Below the pieces are notes generated by a model. That model was not told where the DNA came from. It worked only from the letters and a program-made list of their open reading frames with translations, and ran no database searches. From the NCBI GenBank assembly GCA_026936335.1, contig JAPMXV010000049.1, forward strand, positions 496,001 through 560,000: a DNA stretch of 64,000 bases, in the 5' to 3' direction. This document shows, piece by piece, positions 34,201 to 44,808 of the stretch (its first letter is position 1; every line of letters starts with the position of its first letter). A program made the translations under genes and the position numbers. This DNA comes from Mantamonas sphyraenae. Its lineage: Eukaryota > CRuMs > Mantamonadidae.

Positions 34201-37200
34201 TGAATGCAAGCGAACAGACGCGCAGCGCGCTGGAACGCAGCAAGGAGAGTGCAGAGGAGGAGCTGCGCAGCCTGCGGGAGCACAAGCCCGTGCTGGAAGC
34301 AAAGGTGACGGAGCTGCAGGGCAGGTTGGACATCCTGGCGGAGGACAAGGGCGTGCTGGAGACGCGCATGGAGAACGAGGTGCGCGTGCGTATCGAGCTG
34401 GAAAGCGCAAAGGCGACACTGGAGGAGTCCAATTCGAACCTGAAGGAGTCGTTGATCAACACCGAGGAGGAGCTGAACGCAAGCAAACGCCAGGTGAACT
34501 ATCTGGAGGAGGAGCTGAAGCAGTTGCGCACGAGTAGCAACGCCCTGGAAGTCAGTGCAAGCAAGTCGCACACCGAGTTCAACATGATGGAAAAGTCGGC
34601 CGAGGAGAACCGCAGCAAGGCGGAGAACCTGATGGCCGAGCTTCGCCAGGCGGAAACCGCAAAGGTGGGCCTGGAGACGGAGCTGGACGGTGTCAAGGAG
34701 GCGCTGGAGCTGGCGCTGCAGGACAAGAGCGCTCTGGAGCAGCAACGCAGCCTGTTGAACACAGACCTGGACGAGCGCAACCGGGCGTACGCAAGCCTGG
34801 ATTCGGAGGCAGCCAGTCTCAAGTCGCTGCTGGAATCGACCGAAGACCAGCGCAAGTCGCTGCAGGACAAGTTGGAATTGGAGGCACGGGAAAAGAACGA
34901 GCTGGCGTCGCTGAACGCCACCCTGGAGGAGCGTCTGCGCACGACGCAGGGCAAGCTGCACGAAGTGGAGCAGCAAATGCGCAACGAACAGGAAAAGTCG
35001 GCTGCCATGGGCCACACGCTGAACGACGTGCGCGAGGCACGCGCAAAGGCAGAGGCGCAGAACGGCGAGCTGAAGCGCCGCTCGGACGAGCTTCAGGAGC
35101 AGAACCGGGATCTGGACAGCAAATTGTACGCGCTGAACCAGGAAGTTGCGGAACTGCGCACGCTCAAGGCAGGCTTTGAGGACCGTTCGTCGTCGATGCG
35201 CGACAAGGTGAACATGACCGAGAAGCTGTTGGAGGATGCCAAGGCGGCGCTGGACGAGCGTGCTCAAGAGGCACGTGCGGCACAGCGTGAGGCAGACAAG
35301 GTGATCAACGAGCTGCGCAGCGACCTGAAGCTGGCGCAGGAGGGAGCATCCAAGAGCGAGGCGGCAGGACGTGCAGCACACGCGGCGGAGCTGGAGCAGT
35401 TGCAACAAAAGGTGGACATGCTGAGCAGCAACAAGACACAGCTGGAAGCGAGCAACGCACACCTGCAGGAGCAGCTGCGCATCAACGAGGACGCACGCAA
35501 GCAGATGGAACAGAAGCTGGAGGGAGCATGGTCGCTGCAAACCGAGGTGGAGAGCGCGCGCACTGGCATGCAAGAGAAGTACCAGGCACTGGTGGAGAAG
35601 CACGAATTGCAGACGGGCCAGTATAACCTGGTCCAGCACGCCAAGGCGGATCTGGAGCAGCGTCTGGACGAGCTGCGCTCGCAGCTGGACAGCACTCGCA
35701 CCGAACTGGTCAAGAGCGAGCAGCGACGCGTGTCGTTGGAAGCCGAGGTGACAGAAGCCAACAAGCGTGCGACGCAGGCCAGCAGCGAGCTGAACGCACG
35801 CATCGAAAAGCTGGAGAATGCGCGTGACGCCCTTCAGCTGGAAAAGGAGAACATGCGCACGCAGTACCTGACGGAGAAGCACAAGGGTGAGGTGCTGAGC
35901 AACGAACTGGAGTCGCAAAGGGCACAGCTGGAGTCGCAGATGAACGAGATGTTGGACAAGGCGGCAAAGAGCAGCAACCTGGAGATCCGGTTTGTGAAGG
36001 AGCAGCTGGAGGTGGCGGAGAACGAAAAGGCGGAGCTGGAGAATGAGGTGGCGCAGATGCACGAGCATGCACAGCGCACGCAGGACCAGCTGAGCAAGAT
36101 GCAGGGCGAGGTGCGCGACTATGTGGAGGCAAACCAGAACATGCGCAGCGTGGTGGACTCGTTGACGCACAAGAACGAGTCGCTGGGCAACGACCTGAAA
36201 AACAGGGAGATGTCCATCAACAAGCTGAGCGAACGCAACGACTCGCTGGAACAGAGCAAGCGCGATGTGGAGAAGCAGATGCAGATTGTGGCCAACGAAC
36301 GCGCCGTGCTGGAAGAGAAGCTGATGCTGAGCAACCAGGCACGCGAGCAGGTGGTGCAACAGTTCCAGGAGCTGGACAGGGACCGCAACGAGCAGCGCCG
36401 TGAGCTGGCGCAGGCTCGCAAGGAGGTCCAGTCGCTGGAGAGCCAAAAGACACTGTTTGAGGAAAAGTTTGCGCGTGCACACGAGCGACTGCAAACGCTG
36501 GAGCGCGACAACGAACGGCTGTCGAGCAGCGAAGGCGAGCTGAAGGAGCGCGTGCGGGAACTGAGCACGCAGTTGGATCGCTCGCTTGAGAACGGCGACG
36601 AACAAAAGGAGCGCATCGGGGCGTTGGAGCTGGAGCTGGAGACGGCGACGACGCGTCTGAACAACAAGTACAACGACACGGTGGCCAAGTACCAGGAACA
36701 GGTGCAGCGACTGACGGAAGACAAGCAGCTGCTTCAAGAGCAGGTGCGCAAGGCGGAGATTGACGTGCGTGTGTCGAGTGAAAGCACAAAGGCGACCAAG
36801 AAGCAGCTGGAGGAGGCGCGTGGACAGCGAGACGAAGCCGAAAAGGCGCTGAAGGATATGCGTGCAGACCTGGAGCGGGAGTGGAAGAACAGGATGGAGG
36901 CGCAGGACTCGCGACGCATCCAAGCGCTGCAGACGGAGCTGGATCAGGTGAAGAAGGCAGGGGACGAACAGGTGGAGACGCTGCGCAAGGAGCTGGAGAA
37001 GCTGGAACGCAGCAAGGACAAGATCCTGGAGGGCCAGACGTCGTGGGAGGAGCGCATTGCGGCGGAGAGCGCAGAGCAGTACAAGCACTTCAAGGCGGCT
37101 GTGGACGAACGTGTGTCGGGATTCCAGAGCAAGTACGAGCAAGAGGTGAAGAACAAGATGGAGGTGATGACGGAACTGCAGGGCACAAAGCAAAAGGCAG

Positions 37201-38705
37201 AGTTCCTGGAGCAGGAGCTGACGCGAGTGACAGGCGACTTCAAGGCAGCACAGCGCAGCATGGATGACATGCGTGAAACAATCCAGTTGCAAGAGAGCCA
37301 ACTGCGTGAGCACGAGCGATCGGCAGAGTACCTGCGAGTGCAGAAGAAGGCAAACGCAGACCTGACTGCGGAAAAGACGGCGGTGGAGCTGGAGCTGCAG
37401 AAGGAGCGCAAGGCGTTTGCAGAGCTGAACAACCACAAGACAGCTGTGGAGGTGGAGCTGCAACAGCTGGAGAAGCAGCTTGCGTTTGAGCGTGACTCGC
37501 GTGCGCGCCACGAGCAGCTCACGCGTGCATTTGACGCCAAGTTTGAGGAGCTGTTGACGCTGTTCCACAAGGAAGGCATCTCGCGTAGCATGTTTGACGA
37601 CTGGAAACAGACGCTTGACGACGAGCTGTCGTTCCTGAAGAAGAAGGTGGCAATCGACATCGACGAGAGCTTCCGGGACAAGATGGCCAAGTTTATCGGA
37701 GCGTCCGGGTCGCTGAGCGAGATTCGAGAGAGTCACAAGGTGGAGATGAACGCACAGCGTGAGAAGCACAACGCAGAGGTGAAGGAACTCAGCGGCAGGA
37801 TTACCGAGCTGCTGGAGGTCAAAGCCAAGCTGGAGACATGGAACAGGACCCTGAGCGACGAGGCGGAGCTGTACAAGAGCAAGTACGAGGAGACGTTCAA
37901 GGAGGTGTCTGAACTGCGCGAGCGCAATCGCTTCCTGGAGGAGGAGCTGAAGCAGCAGCAATTCAAACTGACGCTGCAGGAGCACCAAAAGAACATGAAC
38001 ATCCGCAGCGTGGCAAGCGCACAGCTGATGGGAAGCGGAATGGGCTCGGGAGCAGTGTCGATGCCTTTGCAACAGCACCACAGTGGCGGCGGCGGCGGCG
38101 GCGGTAGTGGAAGCGTTGCACGTGGCAGCGCCAGCATGGTGCGTGGAGGGACGAGCAGCGGCGGAGGCAGCGATACACGTGGGGCAAGCAGCAGCGGCGG
38201 ACGGGACTCGTCGAGCTCGCTGGCCAGCGAACACGAACAGCTGATGAACAAGCTGTCGTCACGTCTGCAACAGTTTGAGCAAAAGTTTGAAGGGATCATG
38301 GAGCCCGAACGCAGCGGAAGTGGAGGTGAAAGCAACCGCAGCCGGCTGATGTCCAGCAGTGGCGGACTGGGAGGTGGCGGTGGCAGCAGCAGCAGTAGCA
38401 GCAGCAGCAGCAGTGGCGGCTTGGCCATTTCGGATCTGGACGAAGGCGAGAGCGCAGCGGCTGTGGAGCGCAAGTTGCAGCAGTTTATGAGCGACCTGGA
38501 GCGAGAACAGCCCGGGGAAACGCAGGTGCCGTTCAAGCGCATGGAGGGTACAGGCAGCAAGGAGGCCCAGTACAGGTATGGAAGCAAGATTGTGAGCGTG
38601 CATCTGCGTGGCGGTCAGCTGATTGTCAAGGTTGGCACAGCGCTGATCCCCATTGCGGAGTTTGTGCATCGCTACCGCAGGTCACAGCTGCGCAAGCGCG
38701 AGTGA
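31265..38705 (+). CDS. Giant coiled-coil protein B (about 2,418 residues), paralogue of A
   Basis: Exons 31265-31966 and 32151-38705 (184-nt intron, phase 0). A Ser/Thr/Pro-rich head (MSGAEGDKPTTPALTVDTTN) precedes roughly 2,000 residues of near-continuous heptad coiled coil. The C-terminal part has a conserved block (KEGISRSMFDDWKQTLDDEL, SFLKKKVAIDIDESFRDKM, then ETWNRTLSDEAELYKSKYEE) plainly homologous to the same region of giant protein A. Beyond it are Gly/Ser-rich linkers, a short coiled coil (EQLMNKLSSRLQQFEQKFEG) and a small C-terminal module (YRYGSKIVSVHLRGGQLIVK VGTALIPIAEFVH) that resembles the end of the GAS2-related (GAR) microtubule-binding domain; A lacks it. A cytoskeletal cross-linker or tether is inferred. 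Runs convergent to the ArgRS gene with 30 bp between stops. Confidence 0.87.
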
Positions 38706-38735
38706 GGTGGAGTTGTGAATGCAGGGCATTTCTGT

Positions 38736-40517
38736 TTACATTTGTTCGACCACGGGGATGCCCAGAAGCTCGAGGGCGTCGTGGAGGGTGTTTGCGGCGG
38801 CGTGTGCTAGGACGAGACGGTCGCGTTGATGGTGGGACGATGGGGCATGCAGAATGGGCTGTGCCTCGTAAAACGCATGTGCAGCGACGGCAATGCGGTG
38901 GACGTGCTCACACAGGCGATGCGGCATCAGCGACATTGCCGAATCCTCAATTGCGTCCTGGTACAAAGCCATGCGCAGAGCCAGGGCACGTGCAGATGGA
39001 TGCGCAAGTGTGTCTGGATGAAAAGGGCTGTGTGGATCATCGGCAGCGTGTTGGGCGGCCTGAGACAGCTGCGGATGGTGCGCCAGGCGTCGCAGACGCG
39101 CGTAGGCATAGAGCAGGTACACGGATGTGTTGCCTTTGAGCGATAGGACACGGTCAAAGTCAAACCGATAGGACTGGTCGCGCTGTGTGGCAAGGTCAAA
39201 GTAGCGTACAGCGCCGACTCCGATGCGGGAAGCCAGCTCCATCTGGGCCTGGGTGTCCAGTGTACGCCCATGTGCTCCTTGCTGGACCATAGGCAGGGCG
39301 CGTTCTGCGGCTTGGCTCAACAAATCGATCAGAAGGGTGGGCAGACCGCTGCGCGAGCCGAGTTTCTTGCCATCGGCACCGGTGACAAGACCGAGCTTGG
39401 CATGGGTGCAGGTCACATTCTCAGGCGAGTACAGGCCTGCACGTTGGCCCAGGGCAAACAGTGACTCGAAATGCAAACTCTGCGCGGTGTCCACAACGTA
39501 GACGAGCCAGTCGTAGCCATGGCGAACACGCTGGTCCAGAGCGCACAGATCGGTGGCCACATACCCAAAGGAACCATCATTCTTCTGCAGGACCAGTTGT
39601 TCGTGCGGCTCCGTAGCACACCAGCCACGCGGTGTCTCTTGCAACATGTCCATGTGTCGGAAGCGTTCCATCATGGCTGGGGCTCGTGGTAGATGTGCCG
39701 ACTCGCCACACTCGCGCAGATCGGCAATGCCCAGCGTGTCATACACACGTTGAAATCCCTGGCGGGACACATGACACACGCGATCCCATGTGTGGTCATG
39801 TTGCGGTTCTCCGTGGATGAGATGTTCCTGTAGTTGCTGTGTACGTGTGGCAACACGAGCGGCAAATTGTGCGTCCTCCTTCATGTCTGCCTTGCCTTGG
39901 GCGTACCATGCAGACACGTCTTCAGGTTGCCACCTGTCTGAAGTGTCCATGTGCACGTCTGCCTGTGCCAGAACAATTCCCATGGGCGTGCCGCAGTCGC
40001 CCACGTGTGAGACGGCCTCGACTTGGGCTCCGCAGCGCGTCAGCACATTGCACAGAGTGGAGCCCACCGCCAGAGTGCGCAGGTGGCCCACGTGAAACTG
40101 TTTGCCCATGTTGGGCGAACTATAATCGATCAAGACCTGTCGTCCGGCCTGTGTGTCCGGCTGCGGCGCCTGGCCTGTTGCCAACTCCGCCACCGCCCCT
40201 TGCAAGGCTGCATCGGCCAGTTTGATGTTGACGAATCCGTTTCCAGATACTTGCAACGACTCTACAAGATCGTGAGAAGTCTCATTGTGCCATTCGTCCA
40301 CCCATTCCTGCGCAACGACAGCCGGAGCCGCACGAGCGATCTTGGCCAGTGGAAAAGCGTTGGAACACTGCAAGTCGGCTTCTGCACTCGCATGACGTTG
40401 CATGCCCACGACAGGCTGCAGGGACGCCACGTAGCCTTCCCTGTGTTCCTCGGGTAGCCTCTTGCGCGCCCATGTATGCAGCGAGTCCTCCATGGCTCGT
40501 GCTACTCGGCTGCGCAT
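38736..40517 (-). CDS. RARS1: Arginyl-tRNA synthetase
   Basis: Class Ia enzyme charging tRNA-Arg, probably cytosolic. Single exon, 593 residues from the ATG at 40517. N-terminal Add-1-like region with the family pattern ADLQCSNAFPLAK; HIGH motif as HVGH in DYSSPNMGKQFHVGHLRTLA; KMSKS loop replaced, as usual in ArgRS, by GADGKKLGSRSG; anticodon-binding DALR domain (YLLYAYARLRRL) and the diagnostic C-terminus LLGIPVVEQM. The open frame extends upstream to 40727, but that part overlaps the first exon of the divergent secreted-protein gene and lacks ArgRS similarity, so 40517 is preferred. No obvious mitochondrial presequence follows from this start. Confidence 0.94.
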   Translation of the reverse strand: MRSRVARAMEDSLHTWARKRLPEEHREGYVASLQPVVGMQRHASAEADLQCSNAFPLAKIARAAPAVVAQEWVDEWHNETSHDLVESLQVSGNGFVNIKLADAALQGAVAELATGQAPQPDTQAGRQVLIDYSSPNMGKQFHVGHLRTLAVGSTLCNVLTRCGAQVEAVSHVGDCGTPMGIVLAQADVHMDTSDRWQPEDVSAWYAQGKADMKEDAQFAARVATRTQQLQEHLIHGEPQHDHTWDRVCHVSRQGFQRVYDTLGIADLRECGESAHLPRAPAMMERFRHMDMLQETPRGWCATEPHEQLVLQKNDGSFGYVATDLCALDQRVRHGYDWLVYVVDTAQSLHFESLFALGQRAGLYSPENVTCTHAKLGLVTGADGKKLGSRSGLPTLLIDLLSQAAERALPMVQQGAHGRTLDTQAQMELASRIGVGAVRYFDLATQRDQSYRFDFDRVLSLKGNTSVYLLYAYARLRRLAHHPQLSQAAQHAADDPHSPFHPDTLAHPSARALALRMALYQDAIEDSAMSLMPHRLCEHVHRIAVAAHAFYEAQPILHAPSSHHQRDRLVLAHAAANTLHDALELLGIPVVEQM

Positions 40518-40550
40518 CGTGACACAAGTGAACAGTTGAGCTGGCCCACC
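40518..40550. promoter_or_regulatory. 33-bp gap between divergent start codons
   Basis: ArgRS (ATG at 40517, minus) and the small secreted protein (ATG at 40551, plus) start only 33 bp apart. Promoters and 5' UTRs must overlap the opposite coding regions, or one start is wrong. No core element is recognised. Confidence 0.4.
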
Positions 40551-41167
40551 ATGCGAGCCGTTCTGGCAACGCTGCTTCTGTGTGCAGTTGTCTGTTGGGT
40601 GCATGCTGCACCTGCACCTGTCGACTTGGTGAGTGCGCTGCCACCGGTGGTGAGCCAGGAGGATGGTTGACAAATGGGCGGTGAGTGCTGACGTCATTTT
40701 CCGCCCCCGCTTTTCACCCACCTGCAATAAAGAAACACACCCATGACCAGCACCTCATCATCGAACAGGGTGTTGCAGTGGCTCCGTACAACGATTCCCG
40801 GCTGAGCAAGGAGCTGCGCAATCTGGTGACCGAGTACCCGTGGCCCAACTTTTTCGAGGCGTACACTCCGATTTCGTACGACTCGCACACTGTGGTCACC
40901 AGTGGGGCCGAGCTGCTGGACCACGAGGTTGAATTCTCCGACGGATACTCGGTTGTGGGACCTAGCAACCATATTGGCCAGGGTGAACAGACGGGCTGGG
41001 TGTTGCGGTTCCACTGTGCGAAGCACGGGCACGTGTCCTACGCCACCACGTTTGTGTTTAAGCACCAGCACAGGACCAATCTCCAGTACGATCCAGTCAC
41101 CATCTACTACACCCACGAGTGCAACGACGAGACCATCCAGCACGAGCACGGCCATGACGAGCTCTGA
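40551..41167 (+). CDS. Small secreted His-rich protein, unknown
   Basis: Exons 40551-40628 and 40733-41167 (104-nt intron with donor GTGAGT, phase 0), 170 residues. Begins with a clear signal peptide (MRAVLATLLLCAVVCWVHAA) with likely cleavage after HAA. The mature part (KHTHDQHLIIEQGVAV...) is a beta-rich domain of about 140 residues with only two or three Cys and many His, ending in HECNDETIQHEHGHDEL. The C-terminal HDEL could be an ER-retention signal of the HDEL/KDEL type: the last residues before the stop are exactly G-H-D-E-L. That makes a soluble ER-lumen protein likely. No family recognised. Confidence 0.75.
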
Positions 41168-41263
41168 CGCGAGCTCGTCCCACACACAGAATGAATGCAT
41201 GAACAGCGACGAGATAATAACCCAGTCCTCGCATGTCTACTTTCTGTACATTCCTCACTGCGC

Positions 41264-44200
41264 TCATGCATCTGCAAAAACCTTGACTTCTTGCGGCTCC
41301 GCCTTGGCTTCGCCTTCGTGGCGACACCAATCGGGATTCTGGCGGATAAGCGCGGCCAGCGTTGTGTAGAAGCCACCCGGAGGTGTCACAAGCTGCACCA
41401 CCGACGCACCCGCACCTTTGAAGTGCTTCTCGCTGTGGAAGTACACGTCCTTCTCGTCAAACAGGCGATCGACCATGTGGATCTCCCCAAGCGAACGCTG
41501 CAGAAGCCAGTAGTCCACAAGCTCCATGTCGCGCTGGAACCACATCACGTCGTTGCTGTTGCTGACAATGCCACCTGCGAGCGCTCAATGTCAGCCAGCG
41601 TCTCGTTGAGTTCGAGCTGTTCCCGGACCTCGGCCGCATTCAGCCTGCGCTTCTGTGTCTTTGCGTACTTGAGACGCATGCGAAGACGCGACTTGACCTG
41701 TGCCGCGTGTTCCTCGCGCACGGGTGGAAACAGACGCAGTTTCACAAACCCTGTGCCCGTGTACTCTTGCAGCTGCTCCTGCGCCTCCTGTTCCTCCAGA
41801 TCCTCGTCCGTTAGCATGGCCCGTGCGGCGCTATTCAAGTATCCAATGTCCAGCAGCTTCTCCCGAAGGATCCGTGTGGCCTCTGCATACACCCTGCCGT
41901 ACTGCAGCGAATCGGCCACAAGTTGCACGTCCGCGTCGAGTGCCTCCATGTCCAGTTCACACTTGTGCAAGTCGTCCATGACGTTGGCAGGATCCACAGC
42001 AGACGTGCCCGACGACGATGACGCTCGCTCTGGCATGGCCACGATGCCTTGGGTGCTTCGCAGCGCGTCAAGCACACGGTGCTTCGGTTGCAGCGCAAAC
42101 GACACGTCCATGCCGTATGGTAGCAGCTCGTTGTTGAACGTGTATGCAGATGCAATCGCTCCCCAAATTGCACTCTGGAAGCGATGCGGGATCTGTTCGC
42201 CACACTCGCTCGCGCAATAGCGGAAAAAGTCTTCGGTGACCGCGTATTCCACAGGCGACAGGCCTCGCCTGCCAATGCCCAGCAGGAAGCGCTCCATATG
42301 TGTGTCGATGGTCACCGATGTGGAACGGTACGGATGCACGAGGTTGTCCAGGAAGCTTCGGATTTTGTAGCCCGACGGACAGCCCATGGGACCGCTCATG
42401 AAGTTGAGCAGGTCGCTGTTGGGATAGCTGCCCCACTTGGGCCGGCAGGACTGCGAGAATGCACGGAAGTTCAGCAGGGCATTCGCCACGTTGCGCCGAA
42501 TGGAACTGTTGCGGCTCGATGTGGCCAACAAGGCCATAAAGAAGCGCAGCTCGCTTTCCTTGTTCATGCACAGCTCCAACACAAGCTCGTGGAACGACTG
42601 GTACCAGTTGTGGAAGCCTCCCTCCTTGCCCGTCTCGTATGCGGTGCGCATGGTGTCCAGGTCCGGCAGCGTGTGCTCGTCCACCACTTTCGATCCCAGG
42701 AATGCACGCGTGTAGAGAGCGGCGTCGCGGTAGTTTGTAAAGCCCGTGCGGTACTCGGGCACGTAGGCAGAGCTGACGCGGATGCACGATGAGCCGCGCA
42801 ACACGTCCTGGTACAGCGCAACTGAGTCCACGGGCGCATGCGCACCATAGCCCTTGTGCGTGCGCAGAACACACGTCGTTCGTCCACATACTCCCTGCGT
42901 GCACTCATGCCAATGGCCAGCGGGTTGTACCGGATGTACCGTTGCAGGGCGTTCTGCGCCACAGTCGTCTTGCGGAAGCGTTGGTCAGGCACAAACAGGT
43001 ACGAGTACGCCTCCACTGCGTCCAGATAGGCCTTGCGTGCAAACAGCTCAGGTGACAGTGCACTTGTCGAATTGTCCGGACGGATCCACAGCACAGAGCC
43101 CTCCGTGTCCTGCTGCGAGTCCTCTGCCAGCACCAGTTCGTTCTGTTGGATCGTATCCAGCTCGCTCTGGGTGACCCATGCTCCGTAATAGTGGATCAGC
43201 AGTTCCTCGACGTCGTCTTTGTCCTGTTGGCTTCTATCTGGTGTGTTGAACGCCTCGATCCCTGCATTCTGTGCATGCTCGTTCTTGCTGTCGCTGCCCA
43301 GCTGTTCAAACAGCTCTTCGTAGCCGCTCACCCGCGGGTCCTCCAGCAACAATTCCACCTTGCGTGCTTTCTTGCGCTCTTCTTTGTGCAGAGCTGCCAC
43401 GAAGCGCAGCTGATGGTTGTGCTTCTCCAGCTCCCTGTTGATGGTCTCCTTGTCCTGAGGACGCACGACTCCACCGCCCCGTTTGTAGATCGCCATGAGC
43501 ATTGTGGTCATGCGCACCGCGTGTTGCTCTGCAATGTGGTTGATCTGAGCCTTTTGCTGCTCCACCAGGTTGGCCATCTTGTCCTTGAGCAGCGCCCTTC
43601 GCTCTGCTACCTCCTCCGCACTCAGCACACGCTGTCGCTTTCGAGCTGGCTCGCTCTCCAACGAGGACATCAAATCGGCCAGTTCCTGGTCCATCACAAC
43701 CTGTCCCGGCGTGCCGTCCACTTCTGTATCTCCGCCGTGATCTTTGGCCGCTGCGTCGTCTTCACCGATATCCTCATCGTCTGCGCTCGAACTGGTGCTG
43801 CTGCTTGTTCCTGTGTCACCGCCGATATTGTTGCTCTTGTCTGCGTGATCAAGGGCACCGTCCTCCAGCTCCTCCAGCAAGGCATTCTCCATCTGTTCGT
43901 TCTGCGTGTCGTCAATCTGTCCGTCAAAGTGCTTCCACAGTGTTTGGGCATCCACAGGACTATCTTCCTGGGCGTCACTCGAAGCTGAGCTTGCAGCCTG
44001 CCGTTCTTGCTCTGCCAGCACCTCCATGGCCTTTCGTCGCTTCTCCTCGACTCGTTGCCGGCGTTGCTCCTCGCGAAAAATCCGCAGCCGCCGTTCCAAC
44101 ATCGACTCGCCCCCTCCCGACGACGACTCGATGCTCAGTGCTGATGCCAGAGCCAACGAGGCCGAAGCATGGGAGTTTTCTCCTTGTTTGCCCCTGGCGT

Positions 44201-44744
44201 TGGTGTCGACAGAAAGCTGTGCTGCGTGTTTCACCGCTGTGTTCAGGAACGCGTTGACGACGACTGCCCTCTCGGGACTTGCCGGTGCTGCGCTGACAGG
44301 TTCCGTCTGCATGTGGTCTGTGGCCTCCTCTGTTCGGTTTACCCTGCGTTCGGTAGGGAGCACGGGCTGGTGGAACACAGGCGGAGTGACACTGCGCTGC
44401 ACGTGTGTGGGCGGCGTCTCCTCGTCCGTCATCTCGTCCAGCTTGCGCTTTCGAACAAAAAGGTCCACCATCTGCTTGCCGTCGTCCTCGTTCTCTGCCT
44501 TTTCGGCATTGGCCATCAACACCTTGTTCATGCGCTCTTGTGCCAGCCGTTGCTGCCGACGCAGTGCTGCCAAGCGGTCGCTGGCAGACGATGCAGTGAC
44601 GGACTTTCGCTGACGAAACACGGTAGGAAGCCTGCCCGCCGCCTCAACTGACTTTACCCTGCCTGCTGCAGCCGCAGATGAGCTTCCATCCAAAGAGGCC
44701 ACCTGCTTGGGTTTCCGTCTGATTTTGAGAGCACTGAGATCCAT
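41264..44744 (-). CDS. Large nuclear-looking protein, unrecognised, two apparent frameshifts
   Basis: Starts MDLSALKIRRKPKQ at 44744. The first 560 residues are polar and low-complexity with coiled coils (LERRLRIFREEQRRQRVEEK) and NLS-like clusters (VRKRKLDE, PARKRQRV). The C-terminal 600 residues look globular and well conserved (SYLFVPDQRF, GYGAHAPVDSVALYQDVLR, DLLNFMSGPMGCPSGYKIRS). A central stretch, with STSVTIDTHMERFLLGIGRR and IPHRFQSAIWGAI, recalls the K-F-x-N / VTID-x-H / Q-x-x-W pattern of small phage and bacterial hypothetical proteins related to helix-hairpin-helix glycosylases; this is memory-based and tentative. Two one-base losses are needed: near 42857 (A-R-H-K-G) and at CC 41571-41572 (RSQVGIVSNSNDVM). 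With both restored one frame of 1,160 residues runs to 41264. Confidence 0.65.
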
Positions 44745-44808
44745 GTTGTAGCGGGGCCACGGCTTGCACCGGCTCGGGCATTGCTTCTGCCAGCCCACTT
44801 GTCATCAC

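Noticed and set aside
32004-38234. 2,076-codon ORF on the minus strand
   Set aside because: Antisense of giant coiled coil B for the same compositional reason.
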